This document shows positions 18,732-27,400 of a stretch of 33,329 nt of DNA, piece after piece. Within the stretch, counting starts at the first letter, position 1. Every line of letters starts with the position of its first letter. Source of the DNA: Shinella sumterensis (lineage in GTDB: Bacteria; Pseudomonadota; Alphaproteobacteria; Rhizobiales; Rhizobiaceae); assembly GCF_004514425.2 (NCBI RefSeq), contig NZ_MYFN02000026.1, positions 1 through 33,329 of the forward strand, in the 5' to 3' direction. The position numbers were made by a program, and so were the translations under genes. Under the pieces are notes generated by a model that was not told the origin of the DNA, searched no databases, and was given only the letters and a program-made list of their open reading frames with translations.

Positions 18732-20405
18732 ATGTACCGTTACGACGAATTCGACCACGCCTTTGTCTCCGACCGTGTGGAGCAGTTCCGCGATCAGGTC
18801 GCGCGCCGCCTGTCCGGTGAACTGGCCGAGGATGCCTTCAAGCCGCTGCGCCTGATGAACGGCGTCTACCTGCAGCTGCATGCCTATATGCTGCGCGTCG
18901 CCATTCCCTATGGCACGCTGAACGCCCGCCAGATGCGCAAGCTCGCCTATATCGCGCGCAAGTACGACCGTGGCTATGGCCATTTCACCACGCGCCAGAA
19001 CATCCAGTACAACTGGCCGAAGCTCTCGGAACTGCCGGATGCGCTGGCCGATCTCGCCACCGTCGAGATGCATGCGCTCCAGACGTCGGGCAACTGCATT
19101 CGCAATGTCACGGCCGACCATTTCGCCGGCGCTGCCGCCGATGAGGTCGCCGATCCGCGGCCCTACGCGGAAATCCTGCGCCAGTGGTCGTCCGTGCACC
19201 CGGAATTCTCCTTCCTGCCGCGCAAGTTCAAGATCGCCGTGACGGGAGCAGAACGCGACCGCGCCGCCATCCAGGTGCATGACATCGGCCTGCACCTGAA
19301 GAAGAACGAGAAGGGCGAGATCGGCTTTGCCGTCTATGTCGGCGGCGGGCAGGGCCGCACGCCGATGATCGCCAAGAAGATCCGCGACTTCCTGCCGGAG
19401 CAGGACCTCTTGTCCTACACGACCGCCATCATGCGCGTGTACAACCTGCACGGCCGCCGCGACAACAAGTACAAGGCACGCATCAAGATTCTCGTGCACG
19501 AGACCGGCGTGGAGGAGCTTTCGCGTCAGGTGGAGGCCGAGTTCGCCGAGCTGCGCGACACCGAGCTGAAGCTGCCCGAGCGCGACGTTGCCGCGATTTC
19601 GGCCTATTTCGCGCCGCCGGAACTCGGCCCCCGTGCAGAAGGCTGGGCGAACCTTGCGCAGTGGAAGAAGGCGGACCCGGAATTCGCACGCTGGGTGCAG
19701 AACAACGTGCAGCCGCACAAGCATCCCGACTACGGCATGGTGACGATCTCGCTGAAGCCGATCGGCGGCATTCCGGGCGACGCGACCGACACGCAGATGG
19801 AGGCCGTCGCCGATATCGCCGAGGAATATGCCTTCGACGAGATCCGCGTCAGCCACGAGCAGAACCTCATCCTGCCGCATGTCGCGCTGGCGGATCTGGA
19901 GCCGGTTTATCGCGGGCTGGTCGCTGCGGGTCTTGCGACCGCCAATGCCGGCCTGATCACCGATATCATCGCCTGTCCGGGGCTGGACTACTGCGCGCTG
20001 GCCAATGCGCGCTCGATCCCGGTCGCGCAGGAACTGTCGACCCGTTTCGGTTCGCCCGAGCGGCAGGCGGAAATCGGCGAGCTGAAGATCAAGATCTCCG
20101 GCTGCATCAACGCCTGCGGCCACCACCATGTCGGCCATATCGGCCTTCTGGGCGTGGAGAAGAAGGGCGAAGAACTCTACCAGATCACGCTCGGCGGGTC
20201 GGGCGACGAGAACACCTCGATCGGCGAAATCATCGGACGCGGCTTCGAGCCGGAGAAGGTGACGGATGCCGTGGAGGTGATCGTGAACACCTATCTCGGC
20301 TTGCGCCTCGATCCCTCGGAAATCTTCCTCGATGCCTATCGTCGCGTCGGACCGCAGCCCTTCAAGGATGCGCTCTACGGTGACAAGACGGCTGCGGCGG
20401 CCTGA
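18732..20405 (+). CDS. cysI: Siroheme-dependent sulfite (nitrite) reductase hemoprotein
   Basis: A 557-residue siroheme/[4Fe-4S] enzyme that reduces sulfite to sulfide with six electrons; nitrite is the alternative substrate in the family. Two ferredoxin-like half domains are visible, each followed by a siroheme-binding domain. The cluster ligands are Cys415 and Cys421 (ACPGLDYC) and Cys458 and Cys462 (SGCINACGHHH). The N-terminal half has YGHFTTRQNIQYNWP and TSGNCIRNVT. Its place with cysG, DUF2849 and DUF934 favours assimilatory sulfite reduction over nitrite reduction. No CysJ gene is near, so reduced ferredoxin is the likely donor. Confidence 0.92.
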   Translation: MYRYDEFDHAFVSDRVEQFRDQVARRLSGELAEDAFKPLRLMNGVYLQLHAYMLRVAIPYGTLNARQMRKLAYIARKYDRGYGHFTTRQNIQYNWPKLSELPDALADLATVEMHALQTSGNCIRNVTADHFAGAAADEVADPRPYAEILRQWSSVHPEFSFLPRKFKIAVTGAERDRAAIQVHDIGLHLKKNEKGEIGFAVYVGGGQGRTPMIAKKIRDFLPEQDLLSYTTAIMRVYNLHGRRDNKYKARIKILVHETGVEELSRQVEAEFAELRDTELKLPERDVAAISAYFAPPELGPRAEGWANLAQWKKADPEFARWVQNNVQPHKHPDYGMVTISLKPIGGIPGDATDTQMEAVADIAEEYAFDEIRVSHEQNLILPHVALADLEPVYRGLVAAGLATANAGLITDIIACPGLDYCALANARSIPVAQELSTRFGSPERQAEIGELKIKISGCINACGHHHVGHIGLLGVEKKGEELYQITLGGSGDENTSIGEIIGRGFEPEKVTDAVEVIVNTYLGLRLDPSEIFLDAYRRVGPQPFKDALYGDKTAAAA

Positions 20406-20416
20406 GGAGAGCGATC

Positions 20417-20917
20417 ATGACGAAAATCTGGAACGAAGCCGGTTTTGTGGCCGATGATCCCTGGGTGATCGAAACCGAGGACGCCAAGGCGGGCTCGAAC
20501 GAGAAGGCGATCGTCGGGCTCGACGATTTCCTGGCGAAAGTTTCCGAGGGCGGCGAAACCGGCCTTGGCGTGCTGATCAATCCGGCGGACGACGTGCGCA
20601 GGCTGGACGGCCATCTGGACCGCATCGCGCTGGTCGCGGTGGCGTTTCCGGCCTTCAACGATGGCCGGGCCTTCAGCCATGCCTCGCTGCTGCGCTCGCG
20701 ACTCGCTTATACCGGCGAGATCCGGGCCGTCGGCGATGTGCTGATCGACCAGATCCCGTTGATGCTGCGCTGTGGCATCGACAGCTTTGCGGTCAGCAAT
20801 GCGACGGCGCTGAAGCGCCTGTCCGAAAACCGCCTTCCGGGCATCGAAAACCATTACCAGCCGACGGCGCGTCCTTCACAGGAAGTGGGCTCGTACAGCT
20901 GGCGCCGCAGGGCCTGA
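20417..20917 (+). CDS. DUF934 protein of the sulfite-reduction operon
   Basis: A 166-residue DUF934 protein. Homologues are annotated as putative oxidoreductases and normally follow the siroheme sulfite reductase. The conserved core is visible in GLGVLINPADDV, LVAVAFPAFNDGRAFSHASLLRSRL, GEIRAVGDVLIDQIPLMLRCGIDSF and the C-terminal HYQPTA. No nucleotide-binding or metal motif was recognised. It starts 11 bases after cysI and ends the operon; cysH, which often follows, is not present here. Function is unproven, probably an accessory to sulfite or APS reduction. Confidence 0.85.
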   Translation: MTKIWNEAGFVADDPWVIETEDAKAGSNEKAIVGLDDFLAKVSEGGETGLGVLINPADDVRRLDGHLDRIALVAVAFPAFNDGRAFSHASLLRSRLAYTGEIRAVGDVLIDQIPLMLRCGIDSFAVSNATALKRLSENRLPGIENHYQPTARPSQEVGSYSWRRRA

Positions 20918-21003
20918 TTTCGCATCGCCGCGACCGGCAAAGGCCGCAATCGCGTGGTAGGCTTGAGCGAGATCAAGGACGTCAGGCACGACGAAGGCAA
21001 TAT

Positions 21004-21036
21004 CGAATGGCCGGCAAACTATTGCGCGGCCATTCG
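21004..21036. promoter_or_regulatory. 10-bp inverted repeat upstream of fpr
   Basis: Perfect arms CGAATGGCCG (21004-21013) and CGGCCATTCG (21027-21036) with a 13-base spacer lie about 93 bases before the fpr start. A -10-like TAATAT is at 21077-21082. The position suits an operator for a dimeric regulator of fpr, or a short hairpin after the DUF934 gene. No T-run follows. The rest of the 20918-21128 gap shows no gene. Confidence 0.4.
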
Positions 21037-21128
21037 GCGCATTGGAACGGAATACCTTCCTTTGCTGCTCAACATGTAATATCTGCCTATCGTCAAGATT
21101 TTCCGACGCAGACAGGACCGATCCAGAC

Positions 21129-21941
21129 ATGAACGCACCGGCCAAGACAGAAGACTTTGTGGCAACCATTCCCGCCGGCGTTTTCGCCGAGACGGTGACG
21201 AGCGTGCAGCACTACACGGATCACCTGTTCCGCTTCCGCATGACGCGCCCTGAAAGCTTCCGCTTCCGTTCCGGCGAATTCGCCATGATCGGCCTGATGG
21301 TCGGCGACAAGCCGATCTACCGCGCCTATTCGATCGCAAGCCCGGCCTGGGACGAGGAGCTGGAATTCTTCTCGATCAAGGTGCCGGACGGCCCGCTGAC
21401 CTCGCATCTCCAGCAGATCAAGCCGGGCGATACCGTGCTGATGCGCAAGAAGCCGACCGGCACGCTGGTTCTCGATGCGCTTACCCCCGGCAAGCGGCTC
21501 TACATGTTCTCCACCGGCACGGGCATCGCACCTTTTGCGAGCCTGATCCGCGACCCGGAGACCTATGAGAAGTTCGACGAGGTCATCCTGACCCATACAT
21601 GCCGCGAAGTGGCCGAGCTGAAATACGGTTTCGACCTCGTGGAGGAAATCCGCAACCACGAATTCCTGGCCGAGGTCGTCGGCGACAAGCTGCGCCATTA
21701 CGCGACCGTGACCCGTGAGGACTTCCCATTCCAGGGCCGCATCACCGATCTCATCGCCAACGGCAAGATGTTTGCCGATCTCGGCGTGCCGCGTTTCGAT
21801 CCTGCCATCGACCGCGGCATGATCTGCGGTTCCTCGGCCATGCTCAAGGAAACCAAGGCCCTGCTGGAGCAGGCCGGCCTCACGGAAGGCGCCAACAGCA
21901 AGCCCGCCGAGTTCGTCATCGAGCGCGCCTTCGTCGACTGA
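21129..21941 (+). CDS. fpr: Ferredoxin/flavodoxin-NADP+ reductase
   Basis: A 270-residue bacterial-type FAD enzyme that moves electrons between NADPH and ferredoxin or flavodoxin. The FAD-binding motif is YRAYSIASP. The NADP-binding part has MFSTGTGIAPFASLIRDPE and GMICGSSAMLKE, and the C-terminus VIERAFVD is the short tail typical of bacterial subclass I FPRs. ATG 21129 was chosen from its position at the family's usual N-terminus; the longer frame back to 21042 is not protein-like. It follows the sulfite-reductase genes and could supply electrons to CysI through ferredoxin. It converges with gntR at a bidirectional terminator. Confidence 0.93.
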   Translation: MNAPAKTEDFVATIPAGVFAETVTSVQHYTDHLFRFRMTRPESFRFRSGEFAMIGLMVGDKPIYRAYSIASPAWDEELEFFSIKVPDGPLTSHLQQIKPGDTVLMRKKPTGTLVLDALTPGKRLYMFSTGTGIAPFASLIRDPETYEKFDEVILTHTCREVAELKYGFDLVEEIRNHEFLAEVVGDKLRHYATVTREDFPFQGRITDLIANGKMFADLGVPRFDPAIDRGMICGSSAMLKETKALLEQAGLTEGANSKPAEFVIERAFVD

Positions 21942-21962
21942 GCGGCGATACATTCCTTTCAC

Positions 21963-21991
21963 AAAGCGGCGGCCCTACCGGCCGCCGTTTT
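21963..21991. terminator. Bidirectional terminator between fpr and gntR
   Basis: An 8-bp perfect GC stem (21967-21974 with 21980-21987) with a 5-base loop is flanked by AAAG on the left and TTTT on the right. It can therefore end both the fpr transcript (plus) and the gntR transcript (minus). The right side continues TTTTCGTTT. Confidence 0.85.
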
Positions 21992-21995
21992 CGTT

Positions 21996-22616
21996 TCAGC
22001 GGGACAGTTCTTCCAGCAAATCGGTCATCGCGGCCGATGCGGCGGCAGGGTCGCCGTTACGGATCGCGCGGATGACCTTCACATGCAGGTCCACGGAGCG
22101 ATCCATGCGGCGGCTGTCGGCGCGGGTGAACCACAGGCGCCGCGCATGGGTCTGCAGCGAGGCGAGGGCGGCGATGAGAAAGCGGTTGGGGCAGGCCTCC
22201 TCCATGATCTCGTCGAAAGTCTTGTCGGCGGCGAGGAAGCCTTCGATATCCGAGTTGATCGAGCAGGCGGTCATGGCCTGTGCGCAGGCGACCAGCCTTT
22301 CGCGCTGCGCGTCGCTGGCATGGCGGGCGACAAGTGCTGCGGCCAAGGGTTCCAGCTGGCGGCGCGTGGTCATGACGTCGGCATGATCGTCCGGGCGGAT
22401 CGCGGCGATCTGCAGGCCGGCGCGCGGCCGCACCACGATGAGCCCCTGCCATTCCAGCTTCTGGATCGCTTCGCGGACCGGCGTGCGGCCGTGCCCCGAA
22501 AGCTCGATCAGCTGCTTTTCGGTGACAAGCGCGCCGGGTTTCAGCTTCAGGGTCACGATCAGACCCTCGAGGGCGAGATAGGCGAGGTGGGCCTGCGAGG
22601 CCGCGGATGCCGTCAT
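21996..22616 (-). CDS. GntR-family transcriptional regulator with FCD domain
   Basis: A 206-residue repressor-type protein. The N-terminal winged helix is visible in GALVTEKQLIELSGHGRTPVREAIQKLEWQGLI, with the RTPVREA recognition helix typical of GntR. The C-terminal part is an all-helical FCD ligand domain (FadR subfamily): TRRQLEPLAAALVARHA, ADKTFDEIMEEACPN and the final HVKVIRAIRNGDPAAA, with D and H residues that often bind a metal. Start at ATG 22616, with GGAG 8 bases upstream; the GTG at 22640 overlaps a candidate operator. Two TGATATATCA palindromes lie just upstream and suggest self-control. The ligand is unknown. Confidence 0.9.
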   Translation of the reverse strand: MTASAASQAHLAYLALEGLIVTLKLKPGALVTEKQLIELSGHGRTPVREAIQKLEWQGLIVVRPRAGLQIAAIRPDDHADVMTTRRQLEPLAAALVARHASDAQRERLVACAQAMTACSINSDIEGFLAADKTFDEIMEEACPNRFLIAALASLQTHARRLWFTRADSRRMDRSVDLHVKVIRAIRNGDPAAASAAMTDLLEELSR

Positions 22617-22629
22617 GCGGAGACTCCGT

Positions 22630-22639
22630 TGATATATCA
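22630..22639. promoter_or_regulatory. Operator candidate 1 (TGATATATCA) upstream of gntR
   Basis: A perfect 10-bp palindrome 14 bases before the gntR start codon, the first of two identical copies. Its size and symmetry fit a FadR/FCD-type GntR dimer site. Occupancy would block transcription or early elongation of gntR. Confidence 0.65.
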
Positions 22640-22673
22640 CTTGGTGGCATGTCGCAAAGCGGATAGCAAGCAG

Positions 22674-22687
22674 GCTGATATATCAGC
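22674..22687. promoter_or_regulatory. Operator candidate 2 (GCTGATATATCAGC)
   Basis: A 14-bp perfect palindrome with the same TGATATATCA core (22676-22685), 46 bases centre to centre from the first copy. It lies in the gntR promoter region and upstream of the divergent reductase gene, so it may control either or both. Confidence 0.65.
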
Positions 22688-22898
22688 GACGTGTCGGCGG
22701 GGCGGACCACCGGCTCGCGGAGGCGGTTCAGGAGCGATTTTATCCTTCTCGCCGAATCGCCTGGCGGGTGGACGGTCATGGCTATGTGGCCTGGTCCACT
22801 GTCATATCGATGCCTCGTGCCGGTTTTCGCCCCGCTTGCCACAAGGCGGCGAATAAAGCCGCCGGGCCGCCCGTCGATAGGAGGATTGCGGTTGACGA

Positions 22899-24218
22899 AT
22901 GTCATGCGGCCTTGCAAGCATGCCGGCATTCAGGACCAGTTCCATTTTGGGGGATAGATTGACCGCGGGTTCCATCGTCGCGACTCTGCTGATCGTTGCC
23001 GCCGGCGTTCTCGCCGTTCCGGCGGTCAGCCACACCAATGGCGCAACGACCCTGTCCCTGATGGCCTCCTCGATGGCCTTCGTCGCCATGGCGATCGCGC
23101 AATTCATGGCGACACGCCCGCCGCTGGTGGAGCGGCTGTTCGGCGGGCTCGACCGCATCTATCATTTCCACCGCAAGATCGGCATTGCGGTGCTCTGTCT
23201 TATCCTCGTGCACTATTTCGTGACACCGGACTTCCAAGGGCTTTCGCTGACCGGCGATCTCAACAGGCTCGCAAAAACCGCCGGCGAATGGGCCTTCTAC
23301 GGCTTCGTCTTCCTGCTCGTGCTCAGCCTCGTGAAGGTCATTCCGAAGACACGCTTCCAGATACCCTATCAGTTCTGGCGCTTTACCCACCGGTTCATCG
23401 GCCTGCTGTTCGTTCTGGTCGCCTTCCATCAGATGTTCATCAAGCGCCCCTATGACGGCACGGCGCTGCTGGCGGTCTATCTCAACCTCTTCGCGCTGCT
23501 CGGCATCGTCAGCTATGCCTATACCCAGCTTCTGCCCTGGATCCGCACGCGAAAATACCAGGTGGTGGATGTCGAGCGCCACGAGGGCGCGACGATCATC
23601 ACGGCGAGGCCCACCCGCAGCAAGCTCAGGGCCTTGCCGGGCCAGTTCGGCTTTTTCCGCGTCAACAAGGCCGGGCTGCGCGAACCGCATCCCTTCACCA
23701 TCGCCGGCATCGACGAGGACGGAACGGTGCGCTTCGCCATCAAGCCGCTCGGCGACTATACCAAGGCGTTGCGGGAAACGGTTGCCGTCGGCGATGCGCT
23801 GACGCTCGAGGGCGGATACGGCCACTTCAACCACAGACGCGGCGGCAAGAAGCAGATCTGGCTTGCCGGCGGCATCGGCGTGACGCCGTTCCTCGCCATG
23901 GCGAGCCGGCTGAAGGGCGACGAGGGTCAGGACATCCATATGGTCTATTGCGTGCGCGACGGTGCGGAGGCGATCGGCCTAGAGACTTTCCGTGCGCAGG
24001 CCGACAAGCTCGGCAATTTCAGCTTCGTCCTGCACAATTCCGCGACCGACGGGCGGCTCGATGCGGCAAAGCTCGTATCCGGCACGGCGATGGACCCGGC
24101 GGAGGCCGACCTGTGGTTCTGCGGGCCGCCGCCGCTGCGGCTGGCCATCGAAAAGGGATTGAGGGAACTCGGCAAGCCACCGCGCCGTGTCGAGTTCGAA
24201 CGTTTCGAGTTTCGCTAG
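22899..24218 (+). CDS. Ferric-reductase-like transmembrane flavocytochrome
   Basis: A membrane protein of up to 439 residues in the ferric reductase/NOX superfamily. Six hydrophobic segments fill the first half. Paired histidines spaced for two b-haems are seen in HRKIGIAVLCLILVH and HRFIGLLFVLVAFH. The second half is FNR-like: FAD motif HPFTIAG, NAD(P) motif AGGIGVTPFLAMA and the C-terminal FCGPPPLR. It would pass electrons from cytoplasmic NAD(P)H across the membrane to an external acceptor such as ferric iron. The start is uncertain: ATG 22899 has AGGAGG 14 bases before; ATG 22920 and TTG 22959 (after GGGGGA) are alternatives. It is divergent from gntR and precedes the cytochrome operon. 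Confidence 0.85.
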   Translation: MSCGLASMPAFRTSSILGDRLTAGSIVATLLIVAAGVLAVPAVSHTNGATTLSLMASSMAFVAMAIAQFMATRPPLVERLFGGLDRIYHFHRKIGIAVLCLILVHYFVTPDFQGLSLTGDLNRLAKTAGEWAFYGFVFLLVLSLVKVIPKTRFQIPYQFWRFTHRFIGLLFVLVAFHQMFIKRPYDGTALLAVYLNLFALLGIVSYAYTQLLPWIRTRKYQVVDVERHEGATIITARPTRSKLRALPGQFGFFRVNKAGLREPHPFTIAGIDEDGTVRFAIKPLGDYTKALRETVAVGDALTLEGGYGHFNHRRGGKKQIWLAGGIGVTPFLAMASRLKGDEGQDIHMVYCVRDGAEAIGLETFRAQADKLGNFSFVLHNSATDGRLDAAKLVSGTAMDPAEADLWFCGPPPLRLAIEKGLRELGKPPRRVEFERFEFR

Positions 24219-24229
24219 TGCATTTCCAG

Positions 24230-24317
24230 CCGAAGCGGGCTCGCTTCGGCGCGGGTGCATGCGGCAAAAACAAAAGGATTGAGCATTTTCGATGATTTGT
24301 GTTCAGCGAAAAGGCTC
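24230..24317. repeat. Two-hairpin intergenic element (candidate rhizobial interspersed repeat)
   Basis: A perfect 8-bp stem with 4-base loop (24230-24237 with 24242-24249) is followed by an 11-bp inverted repeat with one mismatch (24281-24291 with 24307-24317). The A-rich link GGCAAAAACAAAAGGATTGAGC joins them in outline. The wording resembles short interspersed elements common between rhizobial genes, but this is from memory and not checked. It follows the reductase stop by 11 bases. Confidence 0.45.
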
Positions 24318-24384
24318 AGGCACAGTTCCCGCGGAAACTGCCAGGCGGTTTTGCATGCGGAATTGTCGGAGAGATCAGATTTAT

Positions 24385-24404
24385 AGCCGGCCAGCCGGCT
24401 TTTT
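24385..24404 (+). terminator. Weak terminator-like hairpin before the cytochrome operon
   Basis: AGCCGG (24385-24390) pairs with CCGGCT (24395-24400) around a 4-base loop, followed by TTTT. The stem is only 6 bp. It lies 18 bases before the cytochrome start and could limit read-through from the reductase gene or act as an attenuator in the leader. Confidence 0.4.
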
Positions 24405-24421
24405 GGAGTGAGGGACAAGCC

Positions 24422-27400
24422 ATGCGCGTGTTCAATATGGCGCTTTTCCAGCCGATGCCGCGCCTCGGTGCGCTTCTCGGCCTCGCGATGGCGGCATTCT
24501 GTCCGACGGCATTCTTGCCGACTGGGGCATTCGCCATCGATCCGTTCGCGCCGGATGCCTATGGCACCTACCAGGCGAATGTCGAGAACGGCAAGGTGCT
24601 GTTCGGTGCGGCTGGCTGCGGCGCCTGCCACGGCTCCGGCGACAATACCGAGCTGCTGTCCGGCGGCATGGAGATGCAGACGGCCATCGGGAAATTCTTC
24701 GCGCCGAACATTTCCGCCCATCCGAACGGCATCGGCGGCTGGTCGAATGCCGACTTCCTGAACGCCGTGATGGCCGGTGTCGACAAGGAGGGGGACAACC
24801 TCTACCCGGTCATGCCCTACACCTCCTATGGCGGCATGAAGCCTGAAGATGTGCTCGACATCAAAGCCTATATCGAGACGATGCCGCAATCGGACGCGGC
24901 CTCGAAAGAGCACGAGATCGCGTTCCCGTTCAGCCGGCAGACGACGATCACGCTGTGGAAGCGCAGCCATTTCACCGTGCCGGCCTACCAGGCGCGCGAA
25001 GAAACCCAGATGGAGCGCGGCCGCTACCTCGTCGAGAATGTCGGCGGATGCGGCGACTGCCACACACCGCGCACCGCCACCTACGGTCTTGACCTGGAGC
25101 GCGCCTATGAGGGCGAAAAGGGGCTGACCGGCGCAGTGGCGCCCGATATCACCAAGGCGCGCATGGGTGGCCTTGCCTCGCATGAGGTCTTTACCAAGGG
25201 GCTGATCGAGGAGGGCAAGAAGCTCTCCGGTTCGCCGCTGGCCGATCCGGTCATGCGCCACATCGCGAAGGGTCTTTCGGCGCTTCCCGAGGAAGACCGC
25301 CAGGCCATGTATGCCTTCCTCGCGGACCGCGAGGTAAAGGTGACGCCGGTGGAAACCAGCGCGACGCCCGTATGCAGCGAGGCCACGGCCGAGACGGCGC
25401 TGACGACCGGCGGCGGCAGCGCGGAATTCGCATCCGCCGCCGATGCGTTCATCGGCAAATATTGCCGCAATTGCCATGGCCCGGGTGAAAGCTCGCAGGG
25501 TTCCTTCCCGTCGGGTGACCTTGCCTCGATTGCCGCCAATCCGGCTTTCGTGACCCCCGGCGACGCCTCCAAGTCGCTGCTGTACACCAGCGTCACCAGC
25601 GGCCGCATGCCGCTCGGCAAGCGCCCGGACGACGCGGAAGTGCAGAGCCTCGCCAACTGGATCAACTCGCTGAACCAGTCCGCGATGCCGACGGCGGTGT
25701 CCGCCAGCCAGACCAAGCGCTCGCGGCCGATGCTGAAATATCTCGATTTCGTCGACCTCGCGCTGCGCGACATCTCGCAGGTGGACGAGCACGACCAGCC
25801 GTTCATGCGCTACTTCAGCTACCGCGACCAGTATAACGGCATGATGAGCTGCGAGACGCACGAGATCTTCCTCAAGCGTATGAGGGTGCTGGCGGGCGGC
25901 TTCAAGAAGCTCCTCAACTCGCTGTCCTACGGACCGGAACTGGTCATCCCGGAGGAAGTCGAAGGTTCCGACGGCCTGCTGGTGCGCATCGATCTTCGCG
26001 ATCTGCAATGGAGCGAGGACGACTACAACTTCCTGATCAACGAATATTTCTACGGCGTCGATCCGGCCAGCAATTCGCAGCTGCATGCGCTTTCCAAGGC
26101 CACGCAGACGCAGTTGCCGATCATGCGTGTCGACTGGTTCATGAGCAACGGCGCGCGGCCGAAGGTCTATAACCGCCTGATGAAGCTGCCGACCAACATC
26201 ATCGAACTCGAAAAGCGCTTCGGTGTTGATGTCGCGCAGAACATCGAACGACGCCGCATCGTGCGCGCCGGTTTCGCCGACGGTTCGTCCGGCGTTTCCG
26301 ACCACAACCGCATGCTGGAGCGCCACGACATGCCGTTCGGCGGCTATTACTGGAAGTCCTACGACTTCGCCGGCGATGTGGGGCGCCAGGTGCTGAAGCG
26401 CTTCCCGGCGGGGCCGGATGGCGTGCGGCTGAAGGCCGGGCTCGAACCCTTCGAGCACGATGGCGGCGAGATGATCTTCTCGCTCCCCAACGGCATGCAG
26501 GGCTATTACCTCTCCACCAACAAGGGGGACCAGCTCGATATCGGCCCGACGGCCATCGTATCCTTCCGCAAGCGGCCGATCGGCAAGGGTGTGGAAATCG
26601 TCAATGCCCGGTCGTGCTTCGACTGCCATTTCGATGGCATCCTGTCGAAGCGTGACCAGCTGCGCGAGCATATCCAGACCTCGACGCTGTTTTCCAAGGA
26701 CCAGCAGGACGAACTGCTTGCCGTCTATGTGCCGCAGGAAAAGCTCAACGAGGTCTACAAGCGCGACACCGAGCGCTTCGTCAGCGCGCTGGATCGTCTC
26801 GGCATCACCGAGGCGACGGCCGGCGGCGGCAAGACCAGCCTGAAGGCGCCGGGCGGGGCGGAAATCTTCACCTACTTCGCCGACAAGTACGAGGACGAGC
26901 TGAATTTCGAGCAGCTTGCTGCCGAATTCGACATGACGCCGGAGGAGTTCGCCTCCGATATCCGTCGTGTTGCCGATGTCAACGCGCTGCGCATCGGGCT
27001 CGACTGGGTGGCAACGCTCGAGGCAGGCTCCACCATCCCGCGCGTCGAGGTGGAAGAGCAGTTCGCCCTGATGCTGGAGCCGTTGCGGCAGCTCAAGCCG
27101 CTGAAGCGCGGCGTCAACCATGAGGTTGCGGCCGCCGAAACCGCGCATACGCAGCCGACCACCGACAACACCGAGGACCCGGTCCAGACGGCCTATGCCG
27201 TTCCCGCCTACAAGCAGGACGACAAGGCGCAGGCCGACAAGGTGAAGCTTGCCGTGCATGTCGCCTCGACGAGCGCGAAGGTGGGCGACTACCTGAGCTT
27301 CGAGCTCTCCACCAACCACGCCTGCGAGCTGCAGGTCGTGTATGTCGAGGATACCGGCACGGTGGAGATCATCCCGGATGTGATGATCGGCAACACCACG

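Noticed and set aside
22057-22929. 290-codon minus-strand ORF overlapping gntR
   Set aside because: Out-of-frame with the clear winged-helix/FCD gene and crosses the operator region; shadow.
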